Source of the DNA: Oscillospiraceae bacterium
GTDB taxonomy: Bacteria > Bacillota > Clostridia > Oscillospirales > Oscillospiraceae
Direction: 5' to 3'
Assembly: GCA_012513005.1 (NCBI GenBank)
Contig: JAAZCZ010000109.1
Span: 1 to 37,770, forward strand
Length of the DNA stretch: 37,770 nucleotides
Shown: positions 7,666-15,294 of the stretch, one piece after another
Position numbering within the stretch: position 1 is the first letter of the stretch
Layout: each line of letters begins with the position of its first letter
Notes under the pieces: generated by a model
Told to the model about the DNA's origin: nothing
The model's input: the letters and a program-made list of their open reading frames with translations, nothing else
The model's database searches: none
Position numbers and translations under genes: made by a program

Positions 7666-7936
7666 TTTTATTTGCCTCCTTAAAATAATAAAACAAAATC
7701 CCATGCTCTTAAAGATAAGAACATGGGACAGAAAAATAATCTGCGGTACCACCCAAATTGGCGAAAATCGCCCACTTATGCTGCACAATCATGCAGCGGC
7801 GCTATAACGGGCACTCCCGTGAGCTATTAGCTCCCCTCATAAGTCCATTCACCGCAAGGCTCGCTATGGCGCTTCCACCTAATCGCCACTCTCTTAAAAC
7901 ACTGCCAAGGGCTACTAATCTTAATCTCAGGTTTAT
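7666..7936 (-). promoter_or_regulatory. T-box riboswitch, tryptophan specifier (UGG)
   Basis: The minus-strand leader contains the conserved T-box GGGTGGTACCGCAG (7754-7741), the Stem I landmarks AGAGAG near 7895 and GGTGGAAGCGCCA close after it, and on the 3' side of Stem I the specifier context GAA-TGG-AC, with TGG at 7847-7845 reading as the tryptophan codon. A GCTGCA/TGCAGC hairpin follows (Stem III region, about 7797-7780). The variable base in the TGGN bulge is T, which pairs with discriminator A or wobbles with G. Uncharged tRNA-Trp should stabilise the antiterminator and allow trpB2 expression. The downstream gene and the specifier agree, which makes the call strong. Confidence 0.93.
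7700..7727 (-). terminator. T-box conditional terminator upstream of trpB2
   Basis: On the minus strand CCCATGTTCTTA (7727-7716) pairs with TAAGAGCATGGG (7711-7700), 11 Watson-Crick pairs and one wobble, followed by ATTTTGTTTTATT. It lies directly after the T-box sequence and before the trpB2 ribosome binding site, the usual arrangement for transcription attenuation. Confidence 0.9.
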
Positions 7937-7942
7937 TCACTG

Positions 7943-7970
7943 AGTATATCACATATTTTCACATTGTAAA
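7943..7970 (-). promoter_or_regulatory. Sigma-A promoter of the T-box/trpB2 unit
   Basis: Minus strand: -35 TTTACA (7970-7965), 16-nt spacer, extended -10 TGATATACT with TATACT at 7948-7943. The predicted transcript start near 7936 fits the 5' end of the T-box leader. Confidence 0.8.
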
Positions 7971-7998
7971 GTACTAAAACGAATAATCAAAAATCTGA

Positions 7999-8559
7999 CT
8001 ATTTTCGTAGGTAAAAGCCGAGAAACGCTCCGCAAAGTCCGCCAATTATATGAGTCAGCTGAGAAATATTATCCTTAACAGTGACACCGCTCACAAGCTC
8101 CCCGCCTAAATATAATATTAATACAAGCAGGAGAGTGAGAGGAATCTCACCGTTTTTCATGCCCGAGAGCGAGGATAATACAATAAGCATAAACACAATA
8201 CCGGAAGCGCCGAGTACACCCGAGCCGGGGAAGAATATCCACTGCACAACACCGGTAATAAAGGCGGTTATTATAATCGCAGTAGTAAGTGACCTGCTGC
8301 CGTACTTCTCCTCCATAGGCGGACCGATTACAAGCAGCATCAGCATGTTGTTGATATAATGCGCCCAGCTGCTGTGCCCTAATATATGCAGGAAAAACCG
8401 CGGATAGGTAAAAGGGTCTAATAGTGAAGAGTGATAGACAGAAAAGAACATTCTGTTACTTATGCCGCCTGTCACAAAAGATAGCAGCAGTGCAGCTAAA
8501 GACAGCACAGCAAAAGATAATATTACAGGTGAATTATAAGTAATCCCGCGAAACTTCAT
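7999..8559 (-). CDS. Rhomboid family intramembrane serine protease
   Basis: Rhomboids cut transmembrane segments inside the lipid bilayer. The 186-residue protein has about six hydrophobic segments; the catalytic dyad is visible as S119 in GASG (117-120) and H170 in QLTHIIGG, and the first conserved motif HxxxN as H67...N71 in WAHYINNMLML. The short length, with no extra cytoplasmic domain, matches the minimal bacterial rhomboid. The ATG at 8559 has GGAGG on its 5' side. It is the last gene of the Clp-aldolase-macro-rhomboid group on the minus strand, 20 nt after the macro-domain gene. Its substrate cannot be read from the sequence. Confidence 0.88.
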   Translation of the reverse strand: MKFRGITYNSPVILSFAVLSLAALLLSFVTGGISNRMFFSVYHSSLLDPFTYPRFFLHILGHSSWAHYINNMLMLLVIGPPMEEKYGSRSLTTAIIITAFITGVVQWIFFPGSGVLGASGIVFMLIVLSSLSGMKNGEIPLTLLLVLILYLGGELVSGVTVKDNISQLTHIIGGLCGAFLGFYLRK

Positions 8560-8579
8560 TTATACGCCTCCAAAAATGT

Positions 8580-9086
8580 TTATGCCATAGCCTCGTCATA
8601 AGCCTTTTTTGTCTTTTCATCAAAACAGACCATTCTGACACGTGTGGGCAAGCCGTTTTCTGATAAAAACTTTTTAATCTCAAAAACTGCAATTTTAGCT
8701 GCCTCATTTACAGGAAAGCTGTAAACACCTGTACTAATAGAGGGAAAATCAACTGTTTCGCAGCCGTTTTCCTTGGCAAGCTTAAGGCAGGAGCGGTAAC
8801 AGGAAGCTAATAGCTCAGCCTCTTTATTTTCGCCGCCGCGCCAAACAGGTCCCGGAGTGTGTATGACATATTTAGCAGGCAAGAGGTAGCCCTTTGTTAT
8901 CTTAGCCTCGCCGGTGTGGCAGCCGCCGAGTGTCCTGCATTCAGCCAGAAGCTCAGGACCTGCTGCTCTGTGAATAGCTCCGTCAACGCCGCCACCGCCC
9001 AAAAGCGAGGTGTTAGCGGCATTAACAATAGCATCAGCATCAGACTTTGTGATATCACCTAGTATAATTTCAAGTTTACCCGCCAT
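8580..9086 (-). CDS. Macro domain protein (O-acetyl-ADP-ribose deacetylase-like)
   Basis: Macro domains bind ADP-ribose; the MacroD/YmdB branch hydrolyses O-acetyl-ADP-ribose and mono-ADP-ribose esters. The 168-residue product is one complete macro domain: LGDITKSDADAIVNAANTSL, GGGGVDGAIHRAAG and the phosphate loop SISTGVYSFP. Those are the MacroD-type active-site motifs (N in NAAN, D in GVDGAI). The start ATG has GGAGGTG 8 nt upstream. Neighbours are threonine aldolase (24 nt upstream) and rhomboid (downstream). There is no DarT-like ADP-ribosyltransferase gene beside it, so a DarTG toxin-antitoxin role is not supported. Confidence 0.93.
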   Translation of the reverse strand: MAGKLEIILGDITKSDADAIVNAANTSLLGGGGVDGAIHRAAGPELLAECRTLGGCHTGEAKITKGYLLPAKYVIHTPGPVWRGGENKEAELLASCYRSCLKLAKENGCETVDFPSISTGVYSFPVNEAAKIAVFEIKKFLSENGLPTRVRMVCFDEKTKKAYDEAMA

Positions 9087-9110
9087 GACGGCACCTCCAA
9101 ATAATATTAT

Positions 9111-10145
9111 TTATAAGCTTTTAATATACGCAATAAGTTCATCTACATGCTCGGGGTTTGTTGCCCAGCTTGTGCAGAAGCGAACAGCGGTCTTATCGGG
9201 TGAAACCTTCTCCCAATGTGAAAAACCGTATTTTTCAGATAATTTAGACAGCAAATTATCCGGTATAATGGGAAACTGCTGATTGGTGGGGGAGTCAAAT
9301 AAAAGCTCCCAGCCATTATCTTCAAACGCGCGCCTGAGTTTTTGAGCGAGCATAACCTCATGCTTAGCTATGTCAAAATATAGCCCGTTTTCAAAAAGTG
9401 TCTTAAACTGCACGCCCAAAAGCCTGCCCTTAGCCAACATGCCTCCGCGCTGTTTAATAATATATCTAAAATCCTTTTTAATATTAGAATCAATAACAAC
9501 TACAGCCTCACCGAATAGTGCGCCCAGCTTAGTGCCGCCTATAGTAAAAGCTGAGGAATATTTAGCTAAATCAGGCAGAGTAATATCTGTCACATCGCAG
9601 ACCAAGGCAGTTCCCAACCTCGCACCGTCAACATAGAGCAGCAGGTCAAACTGCCTGCATACATCAAAAATCTCACGAAGCTCAGAAAGAGTATATACCG
9701 TGCCGCACTCAGTAGGCAAGGTGAGATACACCATAGCGGGCTTTGCCATATGCTCATGTGTCACATCGCTGTGATGAGCATTGCAGACCTCAAAAATCTG
9801 CTTTGCTGTCATCTTACCGTCAGTAGAGGGCAATTCAATAACCTTATGCCCGGTTGCCTCAATAGCTCCCGATTCATGCACAGAAATATGCCCGCTCACA
9901 GGTGCAATAACGGCATGATGCGGTCTTAGCGCTGCTGCCATAACAGTCAGGTTAGCGCCCGTTCCGCCAATTAAGAAATGCACATCGGCATCTTCATTTT
10001 TACAGAGCTTTCTAATAATCTCGGCTGCCTCAAGGCAATAATTATCCTCACCATAGCCGACAGACTGCTCAAAATTGGTTTCGAGCAGTCTGTTTAATAT
10101 TTCAGGGTGAGCGCCTTCAAGGTAGTCGCTTCCAAAGTTAATCAC
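9111..10145 (-). CDS. Low-specificity L-threonine aldolase family PLP enzyme
   Basis: Fold-type I PLP enzyme that splits threonine or allo-threonine to glycine and acetaldehyde. The family start MINFGSDYLEGAHPEILNRL is present, with the cofactor-binding GGTGANLTVMAA, D173 in YVDGARLGTAL and the PLP lysine K206 in TIGGTKLGALFG. Length 344 aa is normal. The start codon is GTG at 10145, 4 nt beyond the stop of the Clp gene, with a purine-rich GAAGGCGAAG upstream inside that gene, so translation is probably coupled. A beta-eliminating lyase with a different substrate cannot be excluded from sequence alone. Confidence 0.9.
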   Translation of the reverse strand: MINFGSDYLEGAHPEILNRLLETNFEQSVGYGEDNYCLEAAEIIRKLCKNEDADVHFLIGGTGANLTVMAAALRPHHAVIAPVSGHISVHESGAIEATGHKVIELPSTDGKMTAKQIFEVCNAHHSDVTHEHMAKPAMVYLTLPTECGTVYTLSELREIFDVCRQFDLLLYVDGARLGTALVCDVTDITLPDLAKYSSAFTIGGTKLGALFGEAVVVIDSNIKKDFRYIIKQRGGMLAKGRLLGVQFKTLFENGLYFDIAKHEVMLAQKLRRAFEDNGWELLFDSPTNQQFPIIPDNLLSKLSEKYGFSHWEKVSPDKTAVRFCTSWATNPEHVDELIAYIKSL

Positions 10146-10149
10146 AAAT

Positions 10150-12465
10150 TCACTTCGCCTTCACTATTATTTTCTCATCCTTAGATGTCAGACTAATTGA
10201 TTTTACCATACCTTGCATCTCATCTACAATAACAGATGCGATTTGGTCCTCAATTTCTTTCTGAATTGTGCGGCGAAGGTTGCGCGCACCATATGTAAGG
10301 CTAAAGCTTTTCTTCACCAGATAGTCAATAACAGACTTATCCCAGCTAAGCTTCATATCCTTTTCAGCCATTAAAGCCTTGACCTCATTTAGCATAAGCT
10401 CGGCAATTTTAGAGAAGCTCTCCTCATCTAACTTATTAAAGCAGATAATTTCATCTACCCTGTTAATAAATTCAGGTCTTAAAAACTCATTTAGAGCCTT
10501 CATAGCCTTTTCACGGCTCTGGTCAGATACAGTGCCGCCAAAGCCCACAGCACCGGATTTCGTGTTGCTGCCTGCGTTTGTGGTCATAATGATTACGGCA
10601 TTTTCAAAGTTTATACTTCTGCCTTGGGCATCTGTAATTCTGCCGTCATCAAGAATTTGCAGCAGTATATTCATAACATCCGGATGCGCTTTTTCAATCT
10701 CATCAAATAAGACAACAGAATAGGGCTTTCTTCTGATTTTCTCTGTGAGCTGCCCTGCCTCGTCATAGCCGACATAGCCGGGAGGCGAGCCTATCAGTCT
10801 TGACACAGAGAACTTCTCCATAAATTCAGACATATCGAGCCTGACTAAGCTCTCGGGGCTGTTAAATAAATCCTCAGCCAAACGCTTAACCAGCTCAGTC
10901 TTACCGACACCGGTGCCGCCCACGAAAATAAAGCTCACGGGCTTGCGCTTAGCCTGAAGTCCGACACGACTTCTCTTGATTGCCGCACACACAGCGGAAA
11001 TTGCCTCATCTTGGCCGACAATATGCTCCTTCAAGCGGTCATTTAATCTAGATAGCTGATCAAACTCACTCTCGGTTATTGTAGTTGCAGGTATCTTGGT
11101 CCAAAGCTCAATAACGCGTGCCAAGGCAGCCTTAGTGAGAATGGGGGGAGAGGCTTTTAGCACATCAAGCTCATCTGTAAGCTGCATAATTGCAGTTCTG
11201 ATTACCGCAAGTCTCTCATAGTGCTCACCCTCAGTGTCAGCAAGTAGCATCTCGCGCTCCTTGTTATAGTCGTCAATCTCTTTTTGAACCTCGGCAGTGC
11301 GAGTTATCTTTTCATCCTTGAGGTTAATATCCGAGCAAGCTTCATCAATAAGGTCAATTGCCTTGTCCGGCAGATATCTGTCTGTGATGTACCGCTCAGA
11401 CATCAAAACGGCAGCCTCCGCCATTTCTGGGGGTATAGAGACACCGTGGCAATCCTCATAGTAGTGAGCTATGCCCTTAATAATATTAATACTGTCCTCA
11501 ATGGAGGGCTCAGCAACAGTAACCGGCTGGAACCTGCGCTCTAATGCCGCATCCTTTTCAATGTGCTTTCTGTATTCGGTGAATGTAGTAGCGCCTATAA
11601 CCTGAATTTCACCTCTGGATAAGGCAGGCTTCAGGATATTAGCAGCGTTCATGCTGCCCTCGGCATCACCGGCACCGACTATATTATGCACCTCGTCAAT
11701 GACAAGGATAATATTTCCGGCTTTTCGAATTTCATCAATAAGCCCCTTCATACGAGACTCAAACTGACCTCTAAACTGGGTTCCCGCCACAAGGGAAGTT
11801 AAGTCCAAAAGATGAACTTCCTTGCTGCGTAGCTTATAGGGCACATTCCCCGAAGCGATGCTAGAAGCTAAGCCCTCTGCAATGGCAGTTTTGCCGACAC
11901 CGGGCTCACCGATTAAACAGGGGTTATTCTTCTGTCTGCGGTTTAGTATCTGAATAACGCGCTCAAGCTCTTCATGTCGCCCGATTAAAGCGTCGAGCTT
12001 ACCGTCACGAGCCCTCTCGGTTAAATCAATGCAGTAGCTGTCTAAGAACCTGCGCTTATTTTGCTTGGGCTTAGCATCGCCGGTCTTTTCATCCTCAGAA
12101 ACAGAAGGTACCTCGGCGCTCAGCTCCTTGCCGCCTTCCTCGCTCATGTTGTTAAAAATACGGTTCATAAGAGGGAAGGTCGCGGTTTTTCCGTCGTCAT
12201 CTAAATCATCATCGCCAATACCGGGCTCACCAAACTTGGACATACCGTCAAAGCTGTTCATAGCCGTCAGCATTTCAGCAGACAGATCATCAAGCTCGTC
12301 ATCAGATAAACCCAGCTTCTGTATAAGCTCATTTACCGGCTGAATATTGAGTTCCTTAGCGCAGCGCAGGCAGATGCCCTCATTCTTTGGAGCTCCGCCC
12401 TCTAATTTTGTAATAAATATCACTGCAATATTTTTATTACAGCGTGAACAAATTGCAGTCTTCAT
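10150..12465 (-). CDS. Clp-type AAA+ ATPase with N-terminal zinc finger (ClpE/ClpC-like)
   Basis: A double-ring Hsp100 unfoldase likely to feed ClpP. The 771-residue protein starts with a zinc finger (C6, C9, C32, C35: AICSRC and GICLRC), then an acidic linker (about 52-135) instead of the usual ClpN repeat domain. AAA-1 begins near 155 with Walker A GEPGVGKT (186-193) and Walker B VIDEVH; a short UVR-like coiled segment follows (EVQKEIDDYNKERE); AAA-2 has GGTGVGKTEL, the DMSEFMEK motif and VGF in SGAVGFGG, which corresponds to the ClpP-docking loop. The start at 12465 is preceded by AAGGAG; the upstream extension to 12501 would run into the operator. Zinc finger and domain order resemble ClpE, but the linker differs, so no symbol is given. 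A perfect CIRCE lies at its promoter. Confidence 0.92.
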   Translation of the reverse strand: MKTAICSRCNKNIAVIFITKLEGGAPKNEGICLRCAKELNIQPVNELIQKLGLSDDELDDLSAEMLTAMNSFDGMSKFGEPGIGDDDLDDDGKTATFPLMNRIFNNMSEEGGKELSAEVPSVSEDEKTGDAKPKQNKRRFLDSYCIDLTERARDGKLDALIGRHEELERVIQILNRRQKNNPCLIGEPGVGKTAIAEGLASSIASGNVPYKLRSKEVHLLDLTSLVAGTQFRGQFESRMKGLIDEIRKAGNIILVIDEVHNIVGAGDAEGSMNAANILKPALSRGEIQVIGATTFTEYRKHIEKDAALERRFQPVTVAEPSIEDSINIIKGIAHYYEDCHGVSIPPEMAEAAVLMSERYITDRYLPDKAIDLIDEACSDINLKDEKITRTAEVQKEIDDYNKEREMLLADTEGEHYERLAVIRTAIMQLTDELDVLKASPPILTKAALARVIELWTKIPATTITESEFDQLSRLNDRLKEHIVGQDEAISAVCAAIKRSRVGLQAKRKPVSFIFVGGTGVGKTELVKRLAEDLFNSPESLVRLDMSEFMEKFSVSRLIGSPPGYVGYDEAGQLTEKIRRKPYSVVLFDEIEKAHPDVMNILLQILDDGRITDAQGRSINFENAVIIMTTNAGSNTKSGAVGFGGTVSDQSREKAMKALNEFLRPEFINRVDEIICFNKLDEESFSKIAELMLNEVKALMAEKDMKLSWDKSVIDYLVKKSFSLTYGARNLRRTIQKEIEDQIASVIVDEMQGMVKSISLTSKDEKIIVKAK

Positions 12466-12501
12466 ATAATATCTCCTTATAAAACGCCGTAAAAACGGCA
12501 A

Positions 12502-12528
12502 TTAGCACTCGTTCTATCTGAGTGCTAA
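12502..12528. promoter_or_regulatory. CIRCE operator (HrcA-binding site)
   Basis: TTAGCACTC (12502-12510), 9-nt spacer, GAGTGCTAA (12520-12528): a perfect match to the CIRCE inverted repeat bound by the heat-shock repressor HrcA. It starts within the -10 element of the Clp gene promoter and covers the expected transcription start, so HrcA binding would block initiation. HrcA itself is not in the window. Confidence 0.96.
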
Positions 12529-12555
12529 TTTACCATTTATTTTGATTTCTGTCAA
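12527..12555 (-). promoter_or_regulatory. Sigma-A promoter of the Clp gene cluster
   Basis: Minus strand: consensus -35 TTGACA (12555-12550), 17-nt spacer, -10 TAAATT (12532-12527) overlapping the CIRCE element. A small GCCGT/ACGGC hairpin (12486-12499) lies in the leader between CIRCE and the ribosome binding site. Confidence 0.88.
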
Positions 12556-12600
12556 TACTTATATATATTTATTGACACATTGTTCACATCATAAGAATAA

Positions 12601-13317
12601 TTATATACCAATGCCCTTTGTGAGGAAATTAATAGCAATGAAAAATCTTCCGAGTATCGAGTTTTGCAGCGTATCCGGGCCGATTAAAAGCCCCAAGAAC
12701 CTAAGCAGCCAGCAAATAAGCACACAGTAGGTAACACCCAAAACAAGACCCATAAAAGCCCCGCCCCAATAGTCGAGCCTCTCCATATTAGGCAGCCTAA
12801 ACGAGAGATTTGTGAGATTTCCAAGAGCGGTAAGCCCGATTAGTATAATACAGAAGAATAGAGTAATACCGGCAATATAAGCAATTCTCTTGCAGAGTAT
12901 CTCAACAACACTGCTTGTGATATCTGTCTTGTTGTCGTCAGCGTACTTTTCAGCCTCTTTTGCCATTTGCTCAGCTGCACTGCTGTGTATGCCTAAAATC
13001 TTATACGACTCATAGCAAAAAGCATGTCTGAGCGTAGGGTCATTAGTCAAAACGTCTTCATAGGAGAGCTGAGTATCGGCTAAATCGAGCTTTTTTAATA
13101 CAGTGGTCTTCATATGCTTTTCAACATAACCGTCAGCAAACGGGCGCAAAGCCGGCACAGCCTCGTAAGAAAAAGCAGTAGACAGCAAGGTAGCGGCGTA
13201 AAGGGAGACAATAACAACAATCATGCCGCCGATGCCCATTATAAGACCTCGCTTATATCCAATCCAGACACAGCTCAGTACTATAAGTAGCAGTATTAAA
13301 TCAAGTGCTAATTTCAT
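12601..13317 (-). CDS. CvpA family membrane protein
   Basis: CvpA-type proteins are small inner-membrane proteins whose exact role is unclear. The 238-residue product has an N-terminal hydrophobic helix starting KLALDLILLLIVLSCVWIG, a second at about 27-49, a polar middle section (about 60-135) and two C-terminal helices, with the family-like signature LDYWGGAFMGLVLGVTYCVL near 185. The family call rests mainly on this topology and on the first and last segments. The ATG has GGAGGAA about 7 nt upstream. It is the last gene of the long minus-strand series; no convincing terminator is seen between it and the Clp promoter. Confidence 0.72.
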   Translation of the reverse strand: MKLALDLILLLIVLSCVWIGYKRGLIMGIGGMIVVIVSLYAATLLSTAFSYEAVPALRPFADGYVEKHMKTTVLKKLDLADTQLSYEDVLTNDPTLRHAFCYESYKILGIHSSAAEQMAKEAEKYADDNKTDITSSVVEILCKRIAYIAGITLFFCIILIGLTALGNLTNLSFRLPNMERLDYWGGAFMGLVLGVTYCVLICWLLRFLGLLIGPDTLQNSILGRFFIAINFLTKGIGI

Positions 13318-13354
13318 TAATTGTTCCTCCGTTTAGGATCAAATAGTGTTAATA

Positions 13355-14446
13355 TCACAAACCAATGCGATAAATGCCGCCCCCGGCATATGTAACAATC
13401 GCGTCTAAGCTTCCGCCAATTTGTGCCCGGGCAATTTCTCGCTCGGGTTTATTCTCTTTAACAAGGGATAAGTTGCGATTATATAACATAAGCTTTTCGC
13501 TGTCAGCCACAAGTATATATGAGCTTTTTGCGCTAAGTGAATTGATGGGAGCAGTATAAGTAAGGCTGCCTAAGACATTTGCTCCTGTGCCTAGGGAGTA
13601 AAGATAATGCGAATTATCGTCACTAAGCAAAATGCAAACAAAGCCGTCGTCACTTCCGCAGTATTTATCCAGCTTCTTATCATTAAAAGCGTAGCTTGCA
13701 AGAACATTGCCGCCAAGGTCAATAAAAGTAGCTTCATTCTCCGATATGCAGCAGAGCTCATTGTTTCCGATAAAGAAAACATCTCTTATTACAGCTTCAG
13801 AAAGAGAATATACCCCAAGCGGCTCTTCGCTGTCAAGTGAGAAGAGATGCACAGCACTATTGCTGTCTGAAACTGTAACAGCTGCAAAAACCTTGCCGTT
13901 ATGAGATACCTTAGCACAAAGCGGAAAGCCCTTTGCCGATAAAAAGGTATAAACAGGGGAGAGATTCGTATCGTAAATTGTAACAGCGCCTCTGTAACCT
14001 GTCTCCGAGGAGGTGACGGCAAGCATGCCGTTTGCTGAAATACTGATGTCGCTTATCCGCCCTTTAACGCTCAGCTGCAAAGACTCTCCCGAGGAGACCT
14101 TTAGTAAATACCGCTCACCGACGCTGTAAGCAACGGCGAAATTGTCATTGCAGACCAAAGCGGGAAAGGCAAGCGGAACTTTAAGCTCAGAAACAGTTTT
14201 GCCGGAAAAATTTTTTAGCATTAAACCGAAAGAATCAGCAATTGCTATCTTATCTCCGCAAGCTGTGATAACACTGTTTTCATAGAGAACAGGCAGGCTC
14301 AAAGGCTCAGAGCCGGTCTTTCCGCCGAAGCGGATTTTATCTCGCATCAGAAAAAGAGACAGAGCAAGAGCAAGAAGAACTGCGGGTATGATTATTATTA
14401 AAACTCTCCTGCGCAGCAGGAGCTTATCTGCACGCTGCTGTTTCAT
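13355..14446 (-). CDS. DUF5711-like membrane-anchored beta-propeller protein
   Basis: The function is unknown. The 363-residue protein has a basic N-terminus (KQQRADKLLLRRR), one transmembrane helix at 14-33 and a long extracytoplasmic part made of repeated short beta-strand units, each like GKIAIADSFGLMLKN or SGNMLAVTSSETGYRGAV, consistent with a beta-propeller. Size, topology and the placement next to a CvpA-type gene resemble the DUF5711 group of Clostridia; I cannot verify this without a profile search. The ATG is preceded by GGAGGAGG. A TATAAT in the 65-nt gap behind truA may give it its own promoter. Confidence 0.65.
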   Translation of the reverse strand: MKQQRADKLLLRRRVLIIIIPAVLLALALSLFLMRDKIRFGGKTGSEPLSLPVLYENSVITACGDKIAIADSFGLMLKNFSGKTVSELKVPLAFPALVCNDNFAVAYSVGERYLLKVSSGESLQLSVKGRISDISISANGMLAVTSSETGYRGAVTIYDTNLSPVYTFLSAKGFPLCAKVSHNGKVFAAVTVSDSNSAVHLFSLDSEEPLGVYSLSEAVIRDVFFIGNNELCCISENEATFIDLGGNVLASYAFNDKKLDKYCGSDDGFVCILLSDDNSHYLYSLGTGANVLGSLTYTAPINSLSAKSSYILVADSEKLMLYNRNLSLVKENKPEREIARAQIGGSLDAIVTYAGGGIYRIGL

Positions 14447-14475
14447 GTGCCCTCCTCCAAAACTGCGATGAGGCT

Positions 14476-14481
14476 ATTATA
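14476..14481 (-). promoter_or_regulatory. Possible -10 element upstream of the DUF5711-like gene
   Basis: Minus strand TATAAT (14481-14476) in the 65-nt gap between truA and the DUF5711-like gene, 29 nt before its ATG. No good -35 is seen 16-18 nt upstream, so the call is weak. Confidence 0.35.
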
Positions 14482-14511
14482 ACCCGAAATCGCCAAATTT
14501 TCACGATTTTT

Positions 14512-15294
14512 TTATATCCCGTAGCAAATGGGCATGTCCATCATTTCACCGACGACACCATCATACCAGAGCTTAGAGAGATAAAGCCCCTGCGGCGGCA
14601 TTGTAGGTCCGGTAAGTCGCCTGTCTTTTTTTAATAATAGTTCAGGAATATCAGAGGGCTCTAATTTGCCCAAGCCGGCATACACAATAGTGCCGACAAT
14701 AGCCCTTGCCATATTATACAAAAAGCCATTTGCACAAACCGAAATCTCAATAGAAGGCTCATTAATATTAATATCGCAGCTGTAAACTGTTCTCACAGTA
14801 GTTTTAGTAGCGGTGCCAACACTTCTCACCGCTGCAAAATCGTGTGTGCCCACAAAGCTGGAACAGGCTAAAATCATCCTATCATAATTAAGGGGCGCCG
14901 GATAAAAACAGACACGGTTTTGTAAAAACGGATCCCTGATTCTGGAATTTTGTATCTTGTAAACATACTCTTTTTTCAGGCAGCTGCCGATAGCGTTAAA
15001 ATCATCTTCTGCCACTGCTGCTGATAATACCGCAATGTCAGACGGAAGCCTGGTGTTAACAGCAAGCGGAATTCTGTCTGTCGGAATTGTGCTGTTAGTT
15101 CTGAAATTAGCGCAGTAATTTATCGCATGAACACCGGCATCGGTTCTGCCGCAGCCAATCACATTAATTTTCTCACCGCAAATTTTGGAAACAGCGGCGT
15201 TTACAGTAGCTGCTACGGAAATATCTTTTTTTTGTACCTGCCAGCCATGATAGGCGCTGCCGTCATAGCGCAACCTTAATGCAATATTTCTCAT
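14512..15294 (-). CDS. truA: tRNA pseudouridine synthase A
   Basis: Converts uridines 38-40 of the tRNA anticodon stem to pseudouridine. The catalytic aspartate is D52 in GCGRTDAGVHA; other family stretches are LRYDGSAYHGWQ (8-19), CANGFLYNMARAIVGT and the C-terminal GLYLSKLWYD. Length 260 aa is typical. Its ATG overlaps the ecfT stop by 4 nt (ATGA), the arrangement seen in many Bacillota, where truA follows the ECF module. Confidence 0.96.
   Translation of the reverse strand: MRNIALRLRYDGSAYHGWQVQKKDISVAATVNAAVSKICGEKINVIGCGRTDAGVHAINYCANFRTNSTIPTDRIPLAVNTRLPSDIAVLSAAVAEDDFNAIGSCLKKEYVYKIQNSRIRDPFLQNRVCFYPAPLNYDRMILACSSFVGTHDFAAVRSVGTATKTTVRTVYSCDININEPSIEISVCANGFLYNMARAIVGTIVYAGLGKLEPSDIPELLLKKDRRLTGPTMPPQGLYLSKLWYDGVVGEMMDMPICYGI

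Noticed and set aside
7666..7788. 41-codon N-terminal extension of the trpB2 reading frame
   Set aside because: It translates the T-box terminator and antiterminator RNA, has no ribosome binding site, and does not look like TrpB2; the ATG at 7665 fits both family and Shine-Dalgarno.
8580..9086. Macro-domain gene as the antitoxin of a DarTG system
   Set aside because: No DarT-like ADP-ribosyltransferase is adjacent, and the protein looks like a MacroD/YmdB single-domain enzyme rather than DarG.
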